The position numbers and the translations under genes were made by a program. A stretch of 64,000 nt of DNA from Janthinobacterium sp. 344 (GTDB taxonomy: Bacteria; Pseudomonadota; Gammaproteobacteria; Burkholderiales; Burkholderiaceae_D): the NCBI RefSeq assembly GCF_900112025.1, contig NZ_FOKL01000001.1:62001-126000 (forward strand), written 5' to 3'. The notes beneath the pieces are model-generated. The model saw only the letters and a program-made list of their open reading frames with translations, did not search any database and was not told the origin of the DNA. This document shows, piece by piece, positions 39,190 through 48,620 of this stretch. How positions within the stretch are numbered: position 1 is the first letter of the stretch; every line of letters begins with the position of its first letter.

Positions 39190-40995
39190 ATGGAAGACTT
39201 GCTGCCATATTTCGAACGCGAACTGGTGATGCTGCGGCGTCATTGCCGGGAATTTTCCGAACGCTATCCGCGCATCGCCGGCAAACTGCAAATGTCCGGC
39301 GAGGCCTGCGAAGACCCGCATATCGAGCATTTGATCGAATCGGTAGCCATGCTGGCGGCACGCATCTCGAAACGGCTCGATGACGACTATCCGCAATTTA
39401 CCGAAGCCTTGTTCGAAGCCCTGTTCCCCCATTACCTGCGCCCTTTTCCCTCTTGCGCCATCGTGCGCCAGGCGGCGCCCGCGCCAGGCACCGGCGTATC
39501 GCACCTGCCGGCCGGCAGCGAAATGGATTCCACGCCAGTGCGCGGCGTGCGCTGCCGCTTCAAGACGGTCTACGACATGACGACTGGGGCATCGGTACTG
39601 GAGCAGACGACGTTCGATGCGATGATCCAGGCGCCGCCGGGCATACGCCTGCCAGCATCGGTCACTTCGTCGCTGAGCATCCGCATCCGGCATGTCGATA
39701 CAGCGCCTGCGTCGCTGCGCGTGTTCATCGATGGCGAGGCTTCCTTTTCGGCTGCGCTGCGCGATGCCTTGTTCCTGCGTACCGTCTGCGCCTTTGTTGC
39801 CGCCGACGCGGCGCCATGGATTGCGTTGCCCTCCGTGCCCCTGGCTCCAGCCGGCTTCGCCGAGGCCGATGCATTGCTGCCTTTCGGCGCGCGTTCGCAG
39901 CCCGCCTACCGCATTCTTGGCGAATACTTTGCGTATCCCGAGAAATTCAATTTCTTTGACATCGATATCGCTGCGCTGAGCGTTGCCCTGCCGCCTGGCT
40001 GCCAGTGTTTCACCCTGCATCTGTGCATGGGAGGCTTGCGCCCGGACTCCGATGCGGCGCGCATGTTGTCCAGCCTTTCCAGCGACAATTTGAAACTGGG
40101 CTGCAGTCCGGCAATCAATCTGTTCCGCCAGGAAGGCGTGCCGATCGCCGTCACGCGGCAGAAAACCGACTACGCCGTGCTGGCCCACGCTACCCATGCG
40201 CATGGCTATGAAGTCGTCACCGTCGAGGCGGTGCGCATGCTGCGCCAGCGCGGCGGCGACAGCACCCTCACCGAGTTCCGCCCGCTGTACAGCCTGCGCC
40301 ATGGTGAGGGCGCTGCGCAACAAGGCCACTACTGGGTCGTTCGACATGACACGACGCTTGCCAGCATGAGTCCTGGACATGAAAAACGGCTGACGCTGGT
40401 CGATGGCGACTTCAATCCCCTGATCCATGAAAAGGCCAGCTTGTCGCTATCACTGACCTGCAGTAACCGCGATCTGCCGCTTGCCCTCAAATACGGCCAG
40501 CAACAGGGGGACTTGCAACCATGCGGCGGCGGGCCGGCACTGCAACTGCTGCGACGCCCCAGCCCGCCACGGCGCTTCTCACCCGGTGCGGGCCTGCACT
40601 GGCGCCTGATCTCGCACCTGACGCTGAATCATCATGCACTGGTCCAGGAAGGCCTGCCGGCGCTGCGCGAAATGCTGACACTCTATGATCTGTCCCAGTC
40701 AGCCACCTCCCAACGCCAGATCAGCGGCATCGTCGCGCTGGCGCACTCGCCCACCACGGCATGGCTGCGGCACAGGCGCGGCGCCTCCCTCGCGCATGGC
40801 GTGCAAGTATGCATCACCCTTGACGAGGAGGCATTTGTCGGTAGCGGCATGCACTTGTTTGTGCAGGTCATTGATCACTTCCTTGGACTGTACGTGCAAA
40901 TCAACAGTTTCATCGAGCTGGTGGTGCTGTCATTGCAAAGCGGAGAGGAGCTGATCCGATGCAAGCCAAGAAGCGGACTGCAGAATCTGGTGTAA
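39190..40995 (+). CDS. tssF: Type VI secretion baseplate protein TssF
   Basis: 601 residues, usual length. Family start MEDLLPYFERELVMLRRHCREFSERYPRIAGKLQ-type sequence, and LFEALFPHYLRPFPS. In the middle are YFAYPEKFNFFDI and NLFRQEGVPI. TssF forms the (TssF)2-TssG baseplate wedge, homologous to T4 gp6. GGGA precedes the ATG. Its 3' end overlaps tssG by 37 bases. The 237-base divergent region before it must hold the promoters for both tssK and tssF; I see no convincing sigma-54 element in it. Confidence 0.96.
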   Translation: MEDLLPYFERELVMLRRHCREFSERYPRIAGKLQMSGEACEDPHIEHLIESVAMLAARISKRLDDDYPQFTEALFEALFPHYLRPFPSCAIVRQAAPAPGTGVSHLPAGSEMDSTPVRGVRCRFKTVYDMTTGASVLEQTTFDAMIQAPPGIRLPASVTSSLSIRIRHVDTAPASLRVFIDGEASFSAALRDALFLRTVCAFVAADAAPWIALPSVPLAPAGFAEADALLPFGARSQPAYRILGEYFAYPEKFNFFDIDIAALSVALPPGCQCFTLHLCMGGLRPDSDAARMLSSLSSDNLKLGCSPAINLFRQEGVPIAVTRQKTDYAVLAHATHAHGYEVVTVEAVRMLRQRGGDSTLTEFRPLYSLRHGEGAAQQGHYWVVRHDTTLASMSPGHEKRLTLVDGDFNPLIHEKASLSLSLTCSNRDLPLALKYGQQQGDLQPCGGGPALQLLRRPSPPRRFSPGAGLHWRLISHLTLNHHALVQEGLPALREMLTLYDLSQSATSQRQISGIVALAHSPTTAWLRHRRGASLAHGVQVCITLDEEAFVGSGMHLFVQVIDHFLGLYVQINSFIELVVLSLQSGEELIRCKPRSGLQNLV

Positions 40996-41984
40996 TCCGG
41001 CACTTGCTGGCCGAACCGTACCGCTATCAATTCGTACAGGCGGTGCGTATTCTGCTGCGCTGGCTACGCCAGCAGAATATGACGCATACACAAGCGTTCA
41101 ATCAGGTATTGCGCTTCCAGAACAGCTTGTCGCTCAGTTTTCCGGCCAGCGAAATCGAGCGGCTGTCGCTGGAAGAAAACGGGGAAATGGCCCTGGTGCC
41201 CACGTTCATGAGTTTTCTGGGCGGCAGCGGCACCTTGCCCTTGCATCACTCGGAACGCATCGCCGCGTATCGCCTGGCGACCAAGGACGCCGGCGTCTCG
41301 GCCTTCCTCGATATCTTTTCGCAACGCATGGTGATGCTGTTTTTCCAGGCGTGGGAAAAATACCGCCTTGAATCGTCGCGCGAGACCCAGGCAAACGATG
41401 CGCAATTGCCTTTACTGATGGCACTGGCTGGGGTGCAGCGCAATGTGCTCCCATCCAATAACGAGCCTGGCAAAGTGGCGCAAGATGCCGCGGCCTGGTA
41501 TGCGGGCCTGCTGCGCTGCCGCCCCGTTTCCGCGCAAGCGGTCGGTCGCGTGCTGGCCGAATATTGCGGCGTGCAAGTCAGCTTGGAGCAGTTTATCGGC
41601 AGCTGGGATTACCTGGCAAGAGATCGACTCAGCCTGCTTGGCAGCAGCAACTTTACCCTGTCGCGCGGCGCAACGCTGGGTCTGCGGCTGTGGCGGCACG
41701 ACAGGCGCGCCTGCCTGCATATCGGCCCGCTGGACTGGGCCGATCTGCAACGTTTCCTGCCGCGCAGCGCAGGCGCGGCGGCATTGGCAAAAATGCTGGC
41801 GCTATTCGGCGTACCGGATATGCAATATGAGGTACGGCTGATATTGAGTCCACCGTGCATGACGCCGCTGATCCTGCACGCGCGGCCAGCAGAAAGGCGC
41901 CGCCTGGGCTGGACGGCCTTCCTGCCACCTGCGCCAGGCACGGTGCGCAATGCCGAAGTGCGCTATTTGCTGAAGATGTCTTGA
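40959..41984 (+). CDS. tssG: Type VI secretion baseplate protein TssG
   Basis: 341 residues. VIRHLLAEPYRYQFVQAVRILLRW start (family: FFQAVRLLER), then FPASEIERLSLEENGEMALVPTFMSFLGGSGTLPLHHSE, a signature block. A second strong block is LLRCRPVSAQAVGRVLAEYCGVQVSLEQFIGSW. AGGAG precedes ATG 40959 inside tssF. Partner of TssF in the baseplate wedge. Confidence 0.96.
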   Translation: MQAKKRTAESGVIRHLLAEPYRYQFVQAVRILLRWLRQQNMTHTQAFNQVLRFQNSLSLSFPASEIERLSLEENGEMALVPTFMSFLGGSGTLPLHHSERIAAYRLATKDAGVSAFLDIFSQRMVMLFFQAWEKYRLESSRETQANDAQLPLLMALAGVQRNVLPSNNEPGKVAQDAAAWYAGLLRCRPVSAQAVGRVLAEYCGVQVSLEQFIGSWDYLARDRLSLLGSSNFTLSRGATLGLRLWRHDRRACLHIGPLDWADLQRFLPRSAGAAALAKMLALFGVPDMQYEVRLILSPPCMTPLILHARPAERRRLGWTAFLPPAPGTVRNAEVRYLLKMS

Positions 41985-42010
41985 ACACGCATACAGAAAG
42001 GGAGGCGCAC

Positions 42011-42265
42011 ATGAAACACGAGGGACGCGGTGTCATCCGGCTCGGAGACGCAACCGATCACGGCGGCAAGGTGACCAGTGCATCGTCCGGCAGCACCGTC
42101 ATGGGGAAGACGGCGGCGCTGGCCGATGACACAACCTTCTGTCCCAAGTGCAAGGGCAACTTTCCCATCACGCCGGACGGCGCCGGCGCAAAACACATGG
42201 GCAAGCCATACGCCTATGACGGCGATGCCACCGCCTGCGGCGCACACCTGATCACATCGTTATAG
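42011..42265 (+). CDS. PAAR-domain spike tip protein
   Basis: 84 residues from ATG 42011 (GGAGG six bases upstream). Typical small PAAR protein: GVIRLGDATDHGGKVTSAS, then two Cys (CPKCKG), and KPYAYDGDATACGAHLITSL. PAAR repeats cap the VgrG trimer and bind a metal. It lies between tssG and vgrG in one transcript, only 12 bases before vgrG. Confidence 0.95.
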   Translation: MKHEGRGVIRLGDATDHGGKVTSASSGSTVMGKTAALADDTTFCPKCKGNFPITPDGAGAKHMGKPYAYDGDATACGAHLITSL

Positions 42266-42277
42266 CGGAGGATGGCC

Positions 42278-44872
42278 ATGCTGGAAAGTAGCCTGGCGGC
42301 GCTGTCCGCCTTCGACCTCGCCGCGCAGGAGCGGCGCCTGCTGCGGATCGATTTCCCCCGCGAGGACGGCCCGGGCGGCGCCATCCTGCTGGTCAATTCA
42401 CTGACCGCCCGCGAGGAAATCTCGCGCGACTTCCGTTTCGAGGTGGAACTGCTGTCCGACGATGCGCATATCGCCCTGAAGGCCATGATGGGCCGCATGG
42501 TGACCATATCCATGGTGCGCGACGATGGCACGCTGCGCCACTTTAACGGCTATGTGGGCGAATTCCGCCTGCTGCGCGCCGACGGCGGCTTCGCCTGGTA
42601 CAGGATGGTGCTGCAACCGTGGCTGGCCTTTGCCCGGCTGCGCCAGGACAACGTGTCCTTTCATGGCCAAAGCGTGATGCAGCTGACCGAAACAACGTTT
42701 GCGCACTACGGGCAGCGCGACTGGAAAACCAGCATCCATGGCGACGATCCGCAGATCACCTGCGCCAACCAGCACAATGAAACCGACTACAACCACCTGC
42801 ACCGGCGCTGGGAAGCCCTCGGCTGGCATTACTGGTACGAGCATCGCGCCGATGGCCATACCTTGTGGCTCGCAGACAACAGCACCCTGGCGGACATGAT
42901 CGCCACGGCATCCGGCGACGGCGCCATGCGTTTCCACTCCGGGTCGGGTTCCATGGAAGACGATGGCTTGCAACAATGGCAAGCCGTGCGCCGGATCGGC
43001 TCCGGGCAGCTGACCTTGGCCAGTTTCGACTATAAGCATCCGCAGCCACGCCTTGCCAGCGGCTACTCGCTGAATCGCCAGGGCGACGTATTTGCCCACG
43101 AACTGTATGAAAACACGGGCGCCTATGGCTACAGCAATGTCGATGATGGGGAGTCCCTGGCACAGCGCCGCATGGAAGAAAGCGACCATCTGCGCCAGTA
43201 TTTCGAGGCGGCAGGCAATCACCGTGGGGTACAGCCCGGCCTTTGTTTCCGGCTCGACGGCCATTTCAGCGCCGAGGAAAAACGCTATCAGCCTGGCGAG
43301 GAGCGCCCGGACAGTATTGCCGAACGCGAGTACCTGATCCTGTCAGCCGAGCATATCGCCAGCAACAATTATCAGGCAGGCCCCAGCGCGCCATCTGACT
43401 ATGCGAACACGCTCGTATGCGTACGGCGGGACATCCGCTGGCGCCCCGGGCGCGGCTACAACAGCACGCCCTGCCTCGTTGCCGGCGTGCAGACGGCCCT
43501 GGTGGTCGGGCCGGCCGGGGAAGAAATCCATACCGACGCCCTGGGACGCATCCGCCTGCAATTTCACTGGGACCGCCTGGGCACATTCGATGAACGCAGC
43601 TCGCCATGGATAAGGGTCATGATGCCGATGGCGGGAGCGCAAATGGGACAGATCGCCTTGCCCCGCGTGGGCCAGGAAGTGGTCGTGCAATTTCAGGACG
43701 GCAATATCGACCACCCCATCGTCATCGGCGTGGTCTACAACAGCGCCAATCCGCCGCCGTGGCAATTGCCGCAGCAACGCGCGCTGTCCGGCGTGCGCAG
43801 CCGTGAACTGGGCGCCCGCAGCGCCAACCATCTGGTACTCGACGACACCAAGGGCGCGATCCAGGCACAGCTGCGCAGCGAGCACCAGGATAGCCGGCTG
43901 TCATTGGGCAATATCACCCGCATCGACGACAATGCCGGCCGCAAGGAAGCGCGCGGCGTCGGCTTTGAATTGGCCAGCAACGCCTGGGGTGCCCTGCGTG
44001 CCGCCAGGGGCATGCTGATCACCACAGAAACACCGGCAGGAACTGGATCGGTCAAACAGCTCGACGAAACGCAGTCCCGCCTGGCGCAGGCACGCCAACT
44101 GCAAGAGGGACTGGCCAGCATGGCCGTCGGCGCGGGCGCGCAGGACAGTACCGCACAGCAAGGCGCCGTGGCCGACGCCATCCAGCGGCAAAACACCGCC
44201 ATCAAGGGTAGCGGCGGCGATTTCCCGGAACTGTCCGAACCGCATCTGGTGCTGGCCAGCCCGGCCGGCATCGAGCTGAGCACGGCCCAGTCCATCCACC
44301 TGGCCGCCAGCGAGCATGTGGCGCTCACCAGCAGCAAGCATATTTCACTCGCCAGCGGCGACAGCATGTTTGCCAGCATCGCCAAAAGCTTCAGCCTGTT
44401 CGTGCACAAGGCCGGCATGAAGCTGATCGCGGCCAGCGGCAAGGTGTCCATCGAGGCGCACAGCGACGAGGTGGAAATCCTCGCCCGGAAAGTGCTGTCG
44501 CTCATCAGCGAAGCGGACTGGGTCGACATCAAGGGCAAGAAAGGCGTGCGCCTGCACGGCGCCAACCACATGCTGGAAATCAGCGACAAGGTGCAGTTCT
44601 TCACCTCCTCCCCCGTGCTCTTCAATGGCAACCTGGAAACCCTGGCGCCGAAGAGCGTGTCGCAGGAATTCAATGAGAGGCCACACAGCAGTTTTGATCA
44701 GGAAGTGTTGCTAGTGAATGCCGACGATACGCCGGCTGTTGGCCTTGCTTTTGAAATCCTGCGCGATGACGGCAACATGGCCGGCAAAAGCGCGGAAGAC
44801 GGTTCCACGCAACGACAAAAATCCACCGGCATGGACAGCTACATCATTCGCTATAAGGGAGAACTGCCATGA
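42278..44872 (+). CDS. vgrG: VgrG spike protein with transthyretin-like C-terminal domain
   Basis: 864 residues from ATG 42278 (GGAGG six bases upstream). The gp27-like part has FRFEVELLSDD, NETDYNHLHRRWEALGWHYWYEH and YKHPQP. The gp5-like OB fold has GRIRLQFHWDRLG, SPWIRVMMPMAGA and GNIDHPIVIGVVYN. It is followed by a DUF2345 beta-helix (about 640-780). The last 70 residues (FDQEVLLVNADDTPAVGLAFEI, then STGMDSYIIRY) resemble the TTR-like adaptor that binds lipase effectors in other VgrGs. The stop overlaps the effector start as ATGA, which supports VgrG as its carrier. Confidence 0.95.
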   Translation: MLESSLAALSAFDLAAQERRLLRIDFPREDGPGGAILLVNSLTAREEISRDFRFEVELLSDDAHIALKAMMGRMVTISMVRDDGTLRHFNGYVGEFRLLRADGGFAWYRMVLQPWLAFARLRQDNVSFHGQSVMQLTETTFAHYGQRDWKTSIHGDDPQITCANQHNETDYNHLHRRWEALGWHYWYEHRADGHTLWLADNSTLADMIATASGDGAMRFHSGSGSMEDDGLQQWQAVRRIGSGQLTLASFDYKHPQPRLASGYSLNRQGDVFAHELYENTGAYGYSNVDDGESLAQRRMEESDHLRQYFEAAGNHRGVQPGLCFRLDGHFSAEEKRYQPGEERPDSIAEREYLILSAEHIASNNYQAGPSAPSDYANTLVCVRRDIRWRPGRGYNSTPCLVAGVQTALVVGPAGEEIHTDALGRIRLQFHWDRLGTFDERSSPWIRVMMPMAGAQMGQIALPRVGQEVVVQFQDGNIDHPIVIGVVYNSANPPPWQLPQQRALSGVRSRELGARSANHLVLDDTKGAIQAQLRSEHQDSRLSLGNITRIDDNAGRKEARGVGFELASNAWGALRAARGMLITTETPAGTGSVKQLDETQSRLAQARQLQEGLASMAVGAGAQDSTAQQGAVADAIQRQNTAIKGSGGDFPELSEPHLVLASPAGIELSTAQSIHLAASEHVALTSSKHISLASGDSMFASIAKSFSLFVHKAGMKLIAASGKVSIEAHSDEVEILARKVLSLISEADWVDIKGKKGVRLHGANHMLEISDKVQFFTSSPVLFNGNLETLAPKSVSQEFNERPHSSFDQEVLLVNADDTPAVGLAFEILRDDGNMAGKSAEDGSTQRQKSTGMDSYIIRYKGELP

Positions 44873-46722
44873 GCAAATGTGAGGACTTGAATAACCGCGG
44901 CAATCATCCTGCCAAGTTTAGTCAGGGCGTGGGAGGGTGGGCGGAACTCGCTGTTTCGATGACGGAAACAAAAGATACTGCTCGGCATGACGTCACCGTG
45001 CCGCCAGGCAAAGTCATTCCTGTCATTTTCCTGCCAGGCGTGATGGGTAGCAATCTAAGGATGAGCAAGGTTCGCCAAGAAGAATTGCGCCGTCCAGACA
45101 ATCGGGCTTGGCGACCAGACGATATGATGGGTGCGGGAGGCAAGACGGCGGTCCTCACAGGCAACGGCTTGGGTGGCTGGTTCAAAGATGCATCGCCACG
45201 GCAGCGTCAATTGGTGTTTGATCCCACAGAAACCGAAGTCGAGTATTACCACTATACCGAGAGCAATAGCCGCTTCGATCCAGATGGTGCGGAAACCAAA
45301 GCTGCAGATGCACGGCATCAAAATGTGCCAGATAGTCTTTTCCCCATCCCACCCTTGATTGGATCCTTTGGGATATCTCCAGGAACGGGACCATTGCAAG
45401 CTCAAGCACGCGCCCGTCAAAGTCCCGCCCAAATAGCACGCTGGCGCGGGTGGAGTGAGGTGCTTTTCGACGGCGCATACGGAACCATGTTGCGCACCAC
45501 AGAGCAGCATCTCAACAATATGATTTCCAACGGAGAAGTACATCCGTTCTGGCACAGGAGAAGTGGCCTTGGTGCCATGCTAATGCAAGACCCAACAGCT
45601 TTTGGTGCGTCATCTGGCAAGGCCATTAATGTCAACGACTTGAAGAAAATTTCGCCCTGTTGGTATCCCGTGCACGCGATGGGCTACAACTTCATAAAGA
45701 GCAATGGTGAATCTGCTATCACCATTGCAGAGAGAATACGCGGCCTAGTCAAAGGCTACAAAAAACGCGGATTCAAATGTAGTGAAGTCATTCTCGTCAC
45801 GCATAGCATGGGTGGTTTGCTGGCCAGGGCGTTGATACACCCCTGCTATGGAAATATGCTTGACGATAAGGATGTGAAAATCCTCGGCATTTATCACAAC
45901 GTGATGCCGACCATTGGCGCCGCAGGAGCGTATAAACGCATGCGTTTTGGCTTTCAGGAAAGAGAAGGTTCAATAGCAGAAATAGAAGCCAGCATTCTAG
46001 GTATCGACGGTATACATGCCACGGCCATTCTAGCAAATGCACCAGCGCCACTGGAAATGTTGCCAGGTGCGGCATATGGCCAGCATTGGCTGAAAATTGT
46101 AGATGCACAGGATAAGGTTTTATGGAGCTGGCCTCGCGATAAGGCGACTGCACTAGAAAGCATATACCTTCAGCAACCCACTGCGTGGTGGCGACTAATC
46201 AATCCAAACTGGGTAAATCCGGCACGCATATCATCCGAAAATGGAGGCGGCTTAGAAATGGCAATGAACCGATTAAAATTAGCCGCAGAATTTCTATCAT
46301 CCATAGAAAAAACGTTTCACCCTAACACTTATGCAAGCTATTGCGCATCGAGGAATTTCTTAAGTTATGGTGATGTCGTATTTAAGTTAATTGACGGTCT
46401 TCACAGCGGCTCTAACGATCCATGGAATAAATTTGAGCCGCTACCTGAAAAATGGAAATTACTTGAAGATGATGCAAAGGGACAACTCCTGGTCCAAGCC
46501 GGAGGGAAACGCTTAAAATTGCAGCTACAGCCAGCTAGTGCACGCGGTGACGGAACCGTACCATCAGATCGTTCTGCTCAACACATCACGGGTACATTGT
46601 TCGTACACGGCATGGCAGCAGCGACTGGTTATGAACACCAGAATAGTTACGCCGATTTAAATGTACTCGCATCTATGCTTTATTCTATCGTGCAAATTTC
46701 CAAAAAAGCAAAGTGGGATTAA
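44869..46722 (+). CDS. Putative type VI lipase effector (LCAT-like alpha/beta hydrolase)
   Basis: 617 residues, no signal peptide. IPVIFLPGVMGSNLR is the LCAT/PDAT oxyanion region. A full catalytic triad is visible: nucleophile S313 in VTHSMGGLLARA, Asp D561 in ARGDGTVPSD, His H590 in TGYEHQNSYADL. The ATGA overlap with vgrG and the following lipoprotein of the Tli4 family identify it as a phospholipase effector; Tle4-like is the best guess. From about 45.6 kb its codons become AT-rich, unlike its neighbours. It would act on phospholipids of a target cell. Confidence 0.85.
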   Translation: MSKCEDLNNRGNHPAKFSQGVGGWAELAVSMTETKDTARHDVTVPPGKVIPVIFLPGVMGSNLRMSKVRQEELRRPDNRAWRPDDMMGAGGKTAVLTGNGLGGWFKDASPRQRQLVFDPTETEVEYYHYTESNSRFDPDGAETKAADARHQNVPDSLFPIPPLIGSFGISPGTGPLQAQARARQSPAQIARWRGWSEVLFDGAYGTMLRTTEQHLNNMISNGEVHPFWHRRSGLGAMLMQDPTAFGASSGKAINVNDLKKISPCWYPVHAMGYNFIKSNGESAITIAERIRGLVKGYKKRGFKCSEVILVTHSMGGLLARALIHPCYGNMLDDKDVKILGIYHNVMPTIGAAGAYKRMRFGFQEREGSIAEIEASILGIDGIHATAILANAPAPLEMLPGAAYGQHWLKIVDAQDKVLWSWPRDKATALESIYLQQPTAWWRLINPNWVNPARISSENGGGLEMAMNRLKLAAEFLSSIEKTFHPNTYASYCASRNFLSYGDVVFKLIDGLHSGSNDPWNKFEPLPEKWKLLEDDAKGQLLVQAGGKRLKLQLQPASARGDGTVPSDRSAQHITGTLFVHGMAAATGYEHQNSYADLNVLASMLYSIVQISKKAKWD

Positions 46723-46725
46723 ATC

Positions 46726-47853
46726 ATGGGGAATAAAACAAAAATGAAGGAAATTTCAATCATCACATTTGTGATAATCACATTTATTTCCGGATGCACA
46801 CAAAAAAATTTAGATAAGGAACCCCAGATGCCTGACAATTTAAAAATCAGCAAACGTCTTAAAGTACTTTTTCTAAAAACAAAAATTGTCTGTTTCGGAC
46901 GTTACGCTATAGAAATCCCAAAGGAGGCTGAATTGATATACGGAAACATATCATCCCCGTCAAAAATTGAAGTTATAAAAGGCGGAATTTTTGCAAAAGA
47001 TGAAAAAATAGCAGAAGATATAAGAAAAATAAAGATGAATAGCCAGTCTTCTGAAATCATATCCAACGGAAATGGCCCCATAGATAATAGCTGGCAATTT
47101 CGCTATTTTGACAATAAATTTTCCAAAGAAGATGGCAATGTTTTATTCAGTACGTATGTCAACAAAGGAGATATCACATTCGTTCTTACCGGCTCCATCC
47201 CCAGAAGTGGAACGGTTAAAAGTGCGGCCACCACACAGTTAATGCGCGCGAATAGTCTGCGCCTGCGTCACCAAGATGAAATTCCTACCGAACCCGGTCA
47301 TTGCTTAGAAGGTGGTTTCATGAGCGACAATAAGTATGACAATCAAGAAATGGCGGACGCAGGTCTGTATTTTCCCAGCCTGCCAGACGTGACATTTTCC
47401 ATCACTGCGAATAAAGACGCCTACGGCGATTATCCTCCTGCCGAATATGATGCAAAAGTACGCGGGAAACTATCATTACTTGCTCGCATCCAGGAAGCGA
47501 AAAACCAGCAAGGCAAGAACTACCCCCCTCGTACTCTGCTACGCGAAGGCAAACGTGACGTGCAACACTGGCATGGCGAGGAATCGCTGATACGACGAAC
47601 AGATGGCGTACACGATTTCGAATGGACACTGGTGGGCACGCCAGGAGATATCGCCTATCCAGCGGTATTGGAAGCCTCCATGTACACCAAAGTTGCCCAC
47701 AACATGGTCGGCGCCGCCGAAGCCGCGTCGCTGACCGACGAGGAGGCCATCGCCTTGTGGGACAGGCTGCTGTCGGGCTTGAAGTTCCGCGTGAAAGTGC
47801 CGGGTGCGCCGCCGGGCTCGTATTACATCGATCCGGACAAGCCGGCGCAGTGA
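46726..47853 (+). CDS. Tli4-family immunity lipoprotein for the lipase effector
   Basis: 375 residues. Lipoprotein signal with lipobox ISGC (Cys24), so anchored in the periplasm where the lipase would act. The segment VCFGRYAIEIPKEAELIYG and the C-terminal DGVHDFEWTLVGTPGD and WDRLLSGLKFRV fit the Tli4 immunity family. It follows the effector by three bases. The first three quarters are very AT-rich (18 G/C in the 60 bases 46741-46800), while from about 47.66 kb to the stop the gene has the GC-rich codons of the chromosome, so it is mosaic. Confidence 0.82.
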   Translation: MGNKTKMKEISIITFVIITFISGCTQKNLDKEPQMPDNLKISKRLKVLFLKTKIVCFGRYAIEIPKEAELIYGNISSPSKIEVIKGGIFAKDEKIAEDIRKIKMNSQSSEIISNGNGPIDNSWQFRYFDNKFSKEDGNVLFSTYVNKGDITFVLTGSIPRSGTVKSAATTQLMRANSLRLRHQDEIPTEPGHCLEGGFMSDNKYDNQEMADAGLYFPSLPDVTFSITANKDAYGDYPPAEYDAKVRGKLSLLARIQEAKNQQGKNYPPRTLLREGKRDVQHWHGEESLIRRTDGVHDFEWTLVGTPGDIAYPAVLEASMYTKVAHNMVGAAEAASLTDEEAIALWDRLLSGLKFRVKVPGAPPGSYYIDPDKPAQ

Positions 47854-47935
47854 CGGCCGGGCCGACGTGGCAGGCAATCGTACTGGTGCAATGCCAGCCA
47901 TTGCGCTAGCATGGACCTTTTGCCCGAAAGCCGCC

Positions 47936-48415
47936 ATGTCCATCACCCTGCGCCCCGGCCTGCCCTCTGATATCGACGCCCTGTGGGCCCTGCGCACGGT
48001 GGCCGTGCGCGTCAGCTGCGCCACGCACTATGCGCCGGAACAGATCGCCGCGTGGACAGCCTCGCCCGTGCCGCCGGCATATGCGGCCATGCTGGCCGCC
48101 GGTGGCGGCATCGTGGCCATGCTGGACGGTGCCATCGCCGGCTACGCCATGCTCGATGCGGACAAGCAGGAAGTCGATGCCGTGTTCGTCGATCCCGCGC
48201 GCGCGGGTCTGGGCATCGGCAAGCGCCTGCTGGCGGCGCTGGAGCAGCTGGCGCGCCAGCGCGGCATTGCCCATTTACACCTGTCCGCCTCGCTCAATGC
48301 GGAGCCGTTTTACCGGGCCGCCGGTTTTGTTGCCTTGCGGGCCGAAGCCTATGCGCACCCGAGCGGCATCAGCCTGGCCAGCGTGGCGATGGAAAAGGCG
48401 CTGGCGGCCGCCTGA
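47936..48415 (+). CDS. GNAT-family N-acetyltransferase
   Basis: 159 residues from ATG 47936. The acetyl-CoA-binding motif A is VDAVFVDPARAGLGIGKRLLAALEQLA (G-x-G-x-G pattern), and motif B includes LNAEPFYRAAGF. Substrate unknown. Earlier in-frame starts run back into the end of the immunity gene and give no family sequence. The stop lies four bases before the convergent small gene at 48420. Confidence 0.88.
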   Translation: MSITLRPGLPSDIDALWALRTVAVRVSCATHYAPEQIAAWTASPVPPAYAAMLAAGGGIVAMLDGAIAGYAMLDADKQEVDAVFVDPARAGLGIGKRLLAALEQLARQRGIAHLHLSASLNAEPFYRAAGFVALRAEAYAHPSGISLASVAMEKALAAA

Positions 48416-48419
48416 ACCT

Positions 48420-48620
48420 TCAGTCAGGCACCGCGCCTGCCTCGGACTCGGCCAGGCATTGCTGCAGTTTGGCGATCAGGGCGCGCACTTCGTCGTCGCC
48501 CAGGTCCAGCGGGTCGCCGTGCGCGCCGACGGCGATCAGGCAGATGGCCGAGCCGTCGTACCAGGCATCGAGGCGATCCTTGCGTTCATCGTTGCGTTCA
48601 CTCATATTGTTCTGATTCAT
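48420..48620 (-). CDS. Small hypothetical protein at the end of the sulP-immunity run
   Basis: 66 residues (ATG 48620 with GGGA about nine bases upstream; ATG 48605 is possible). Very acidic, with a distinct core AWYDGSAICLIAVGAHGDPLDLGDDEVRALIAKL. Not recognised. Its start overlaps the end of the DUF2750 gene by 23 bases, so it belongs to the same transcript. Expression is likely; function unknown. Confidence 0.65.
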   Translation of the reverse strand: MNQNNMSERNDERKDRLDAWYDGSAICLIAVGAHGDPLDLGDDEVRALIAKLQQCLAESEAGAVPD

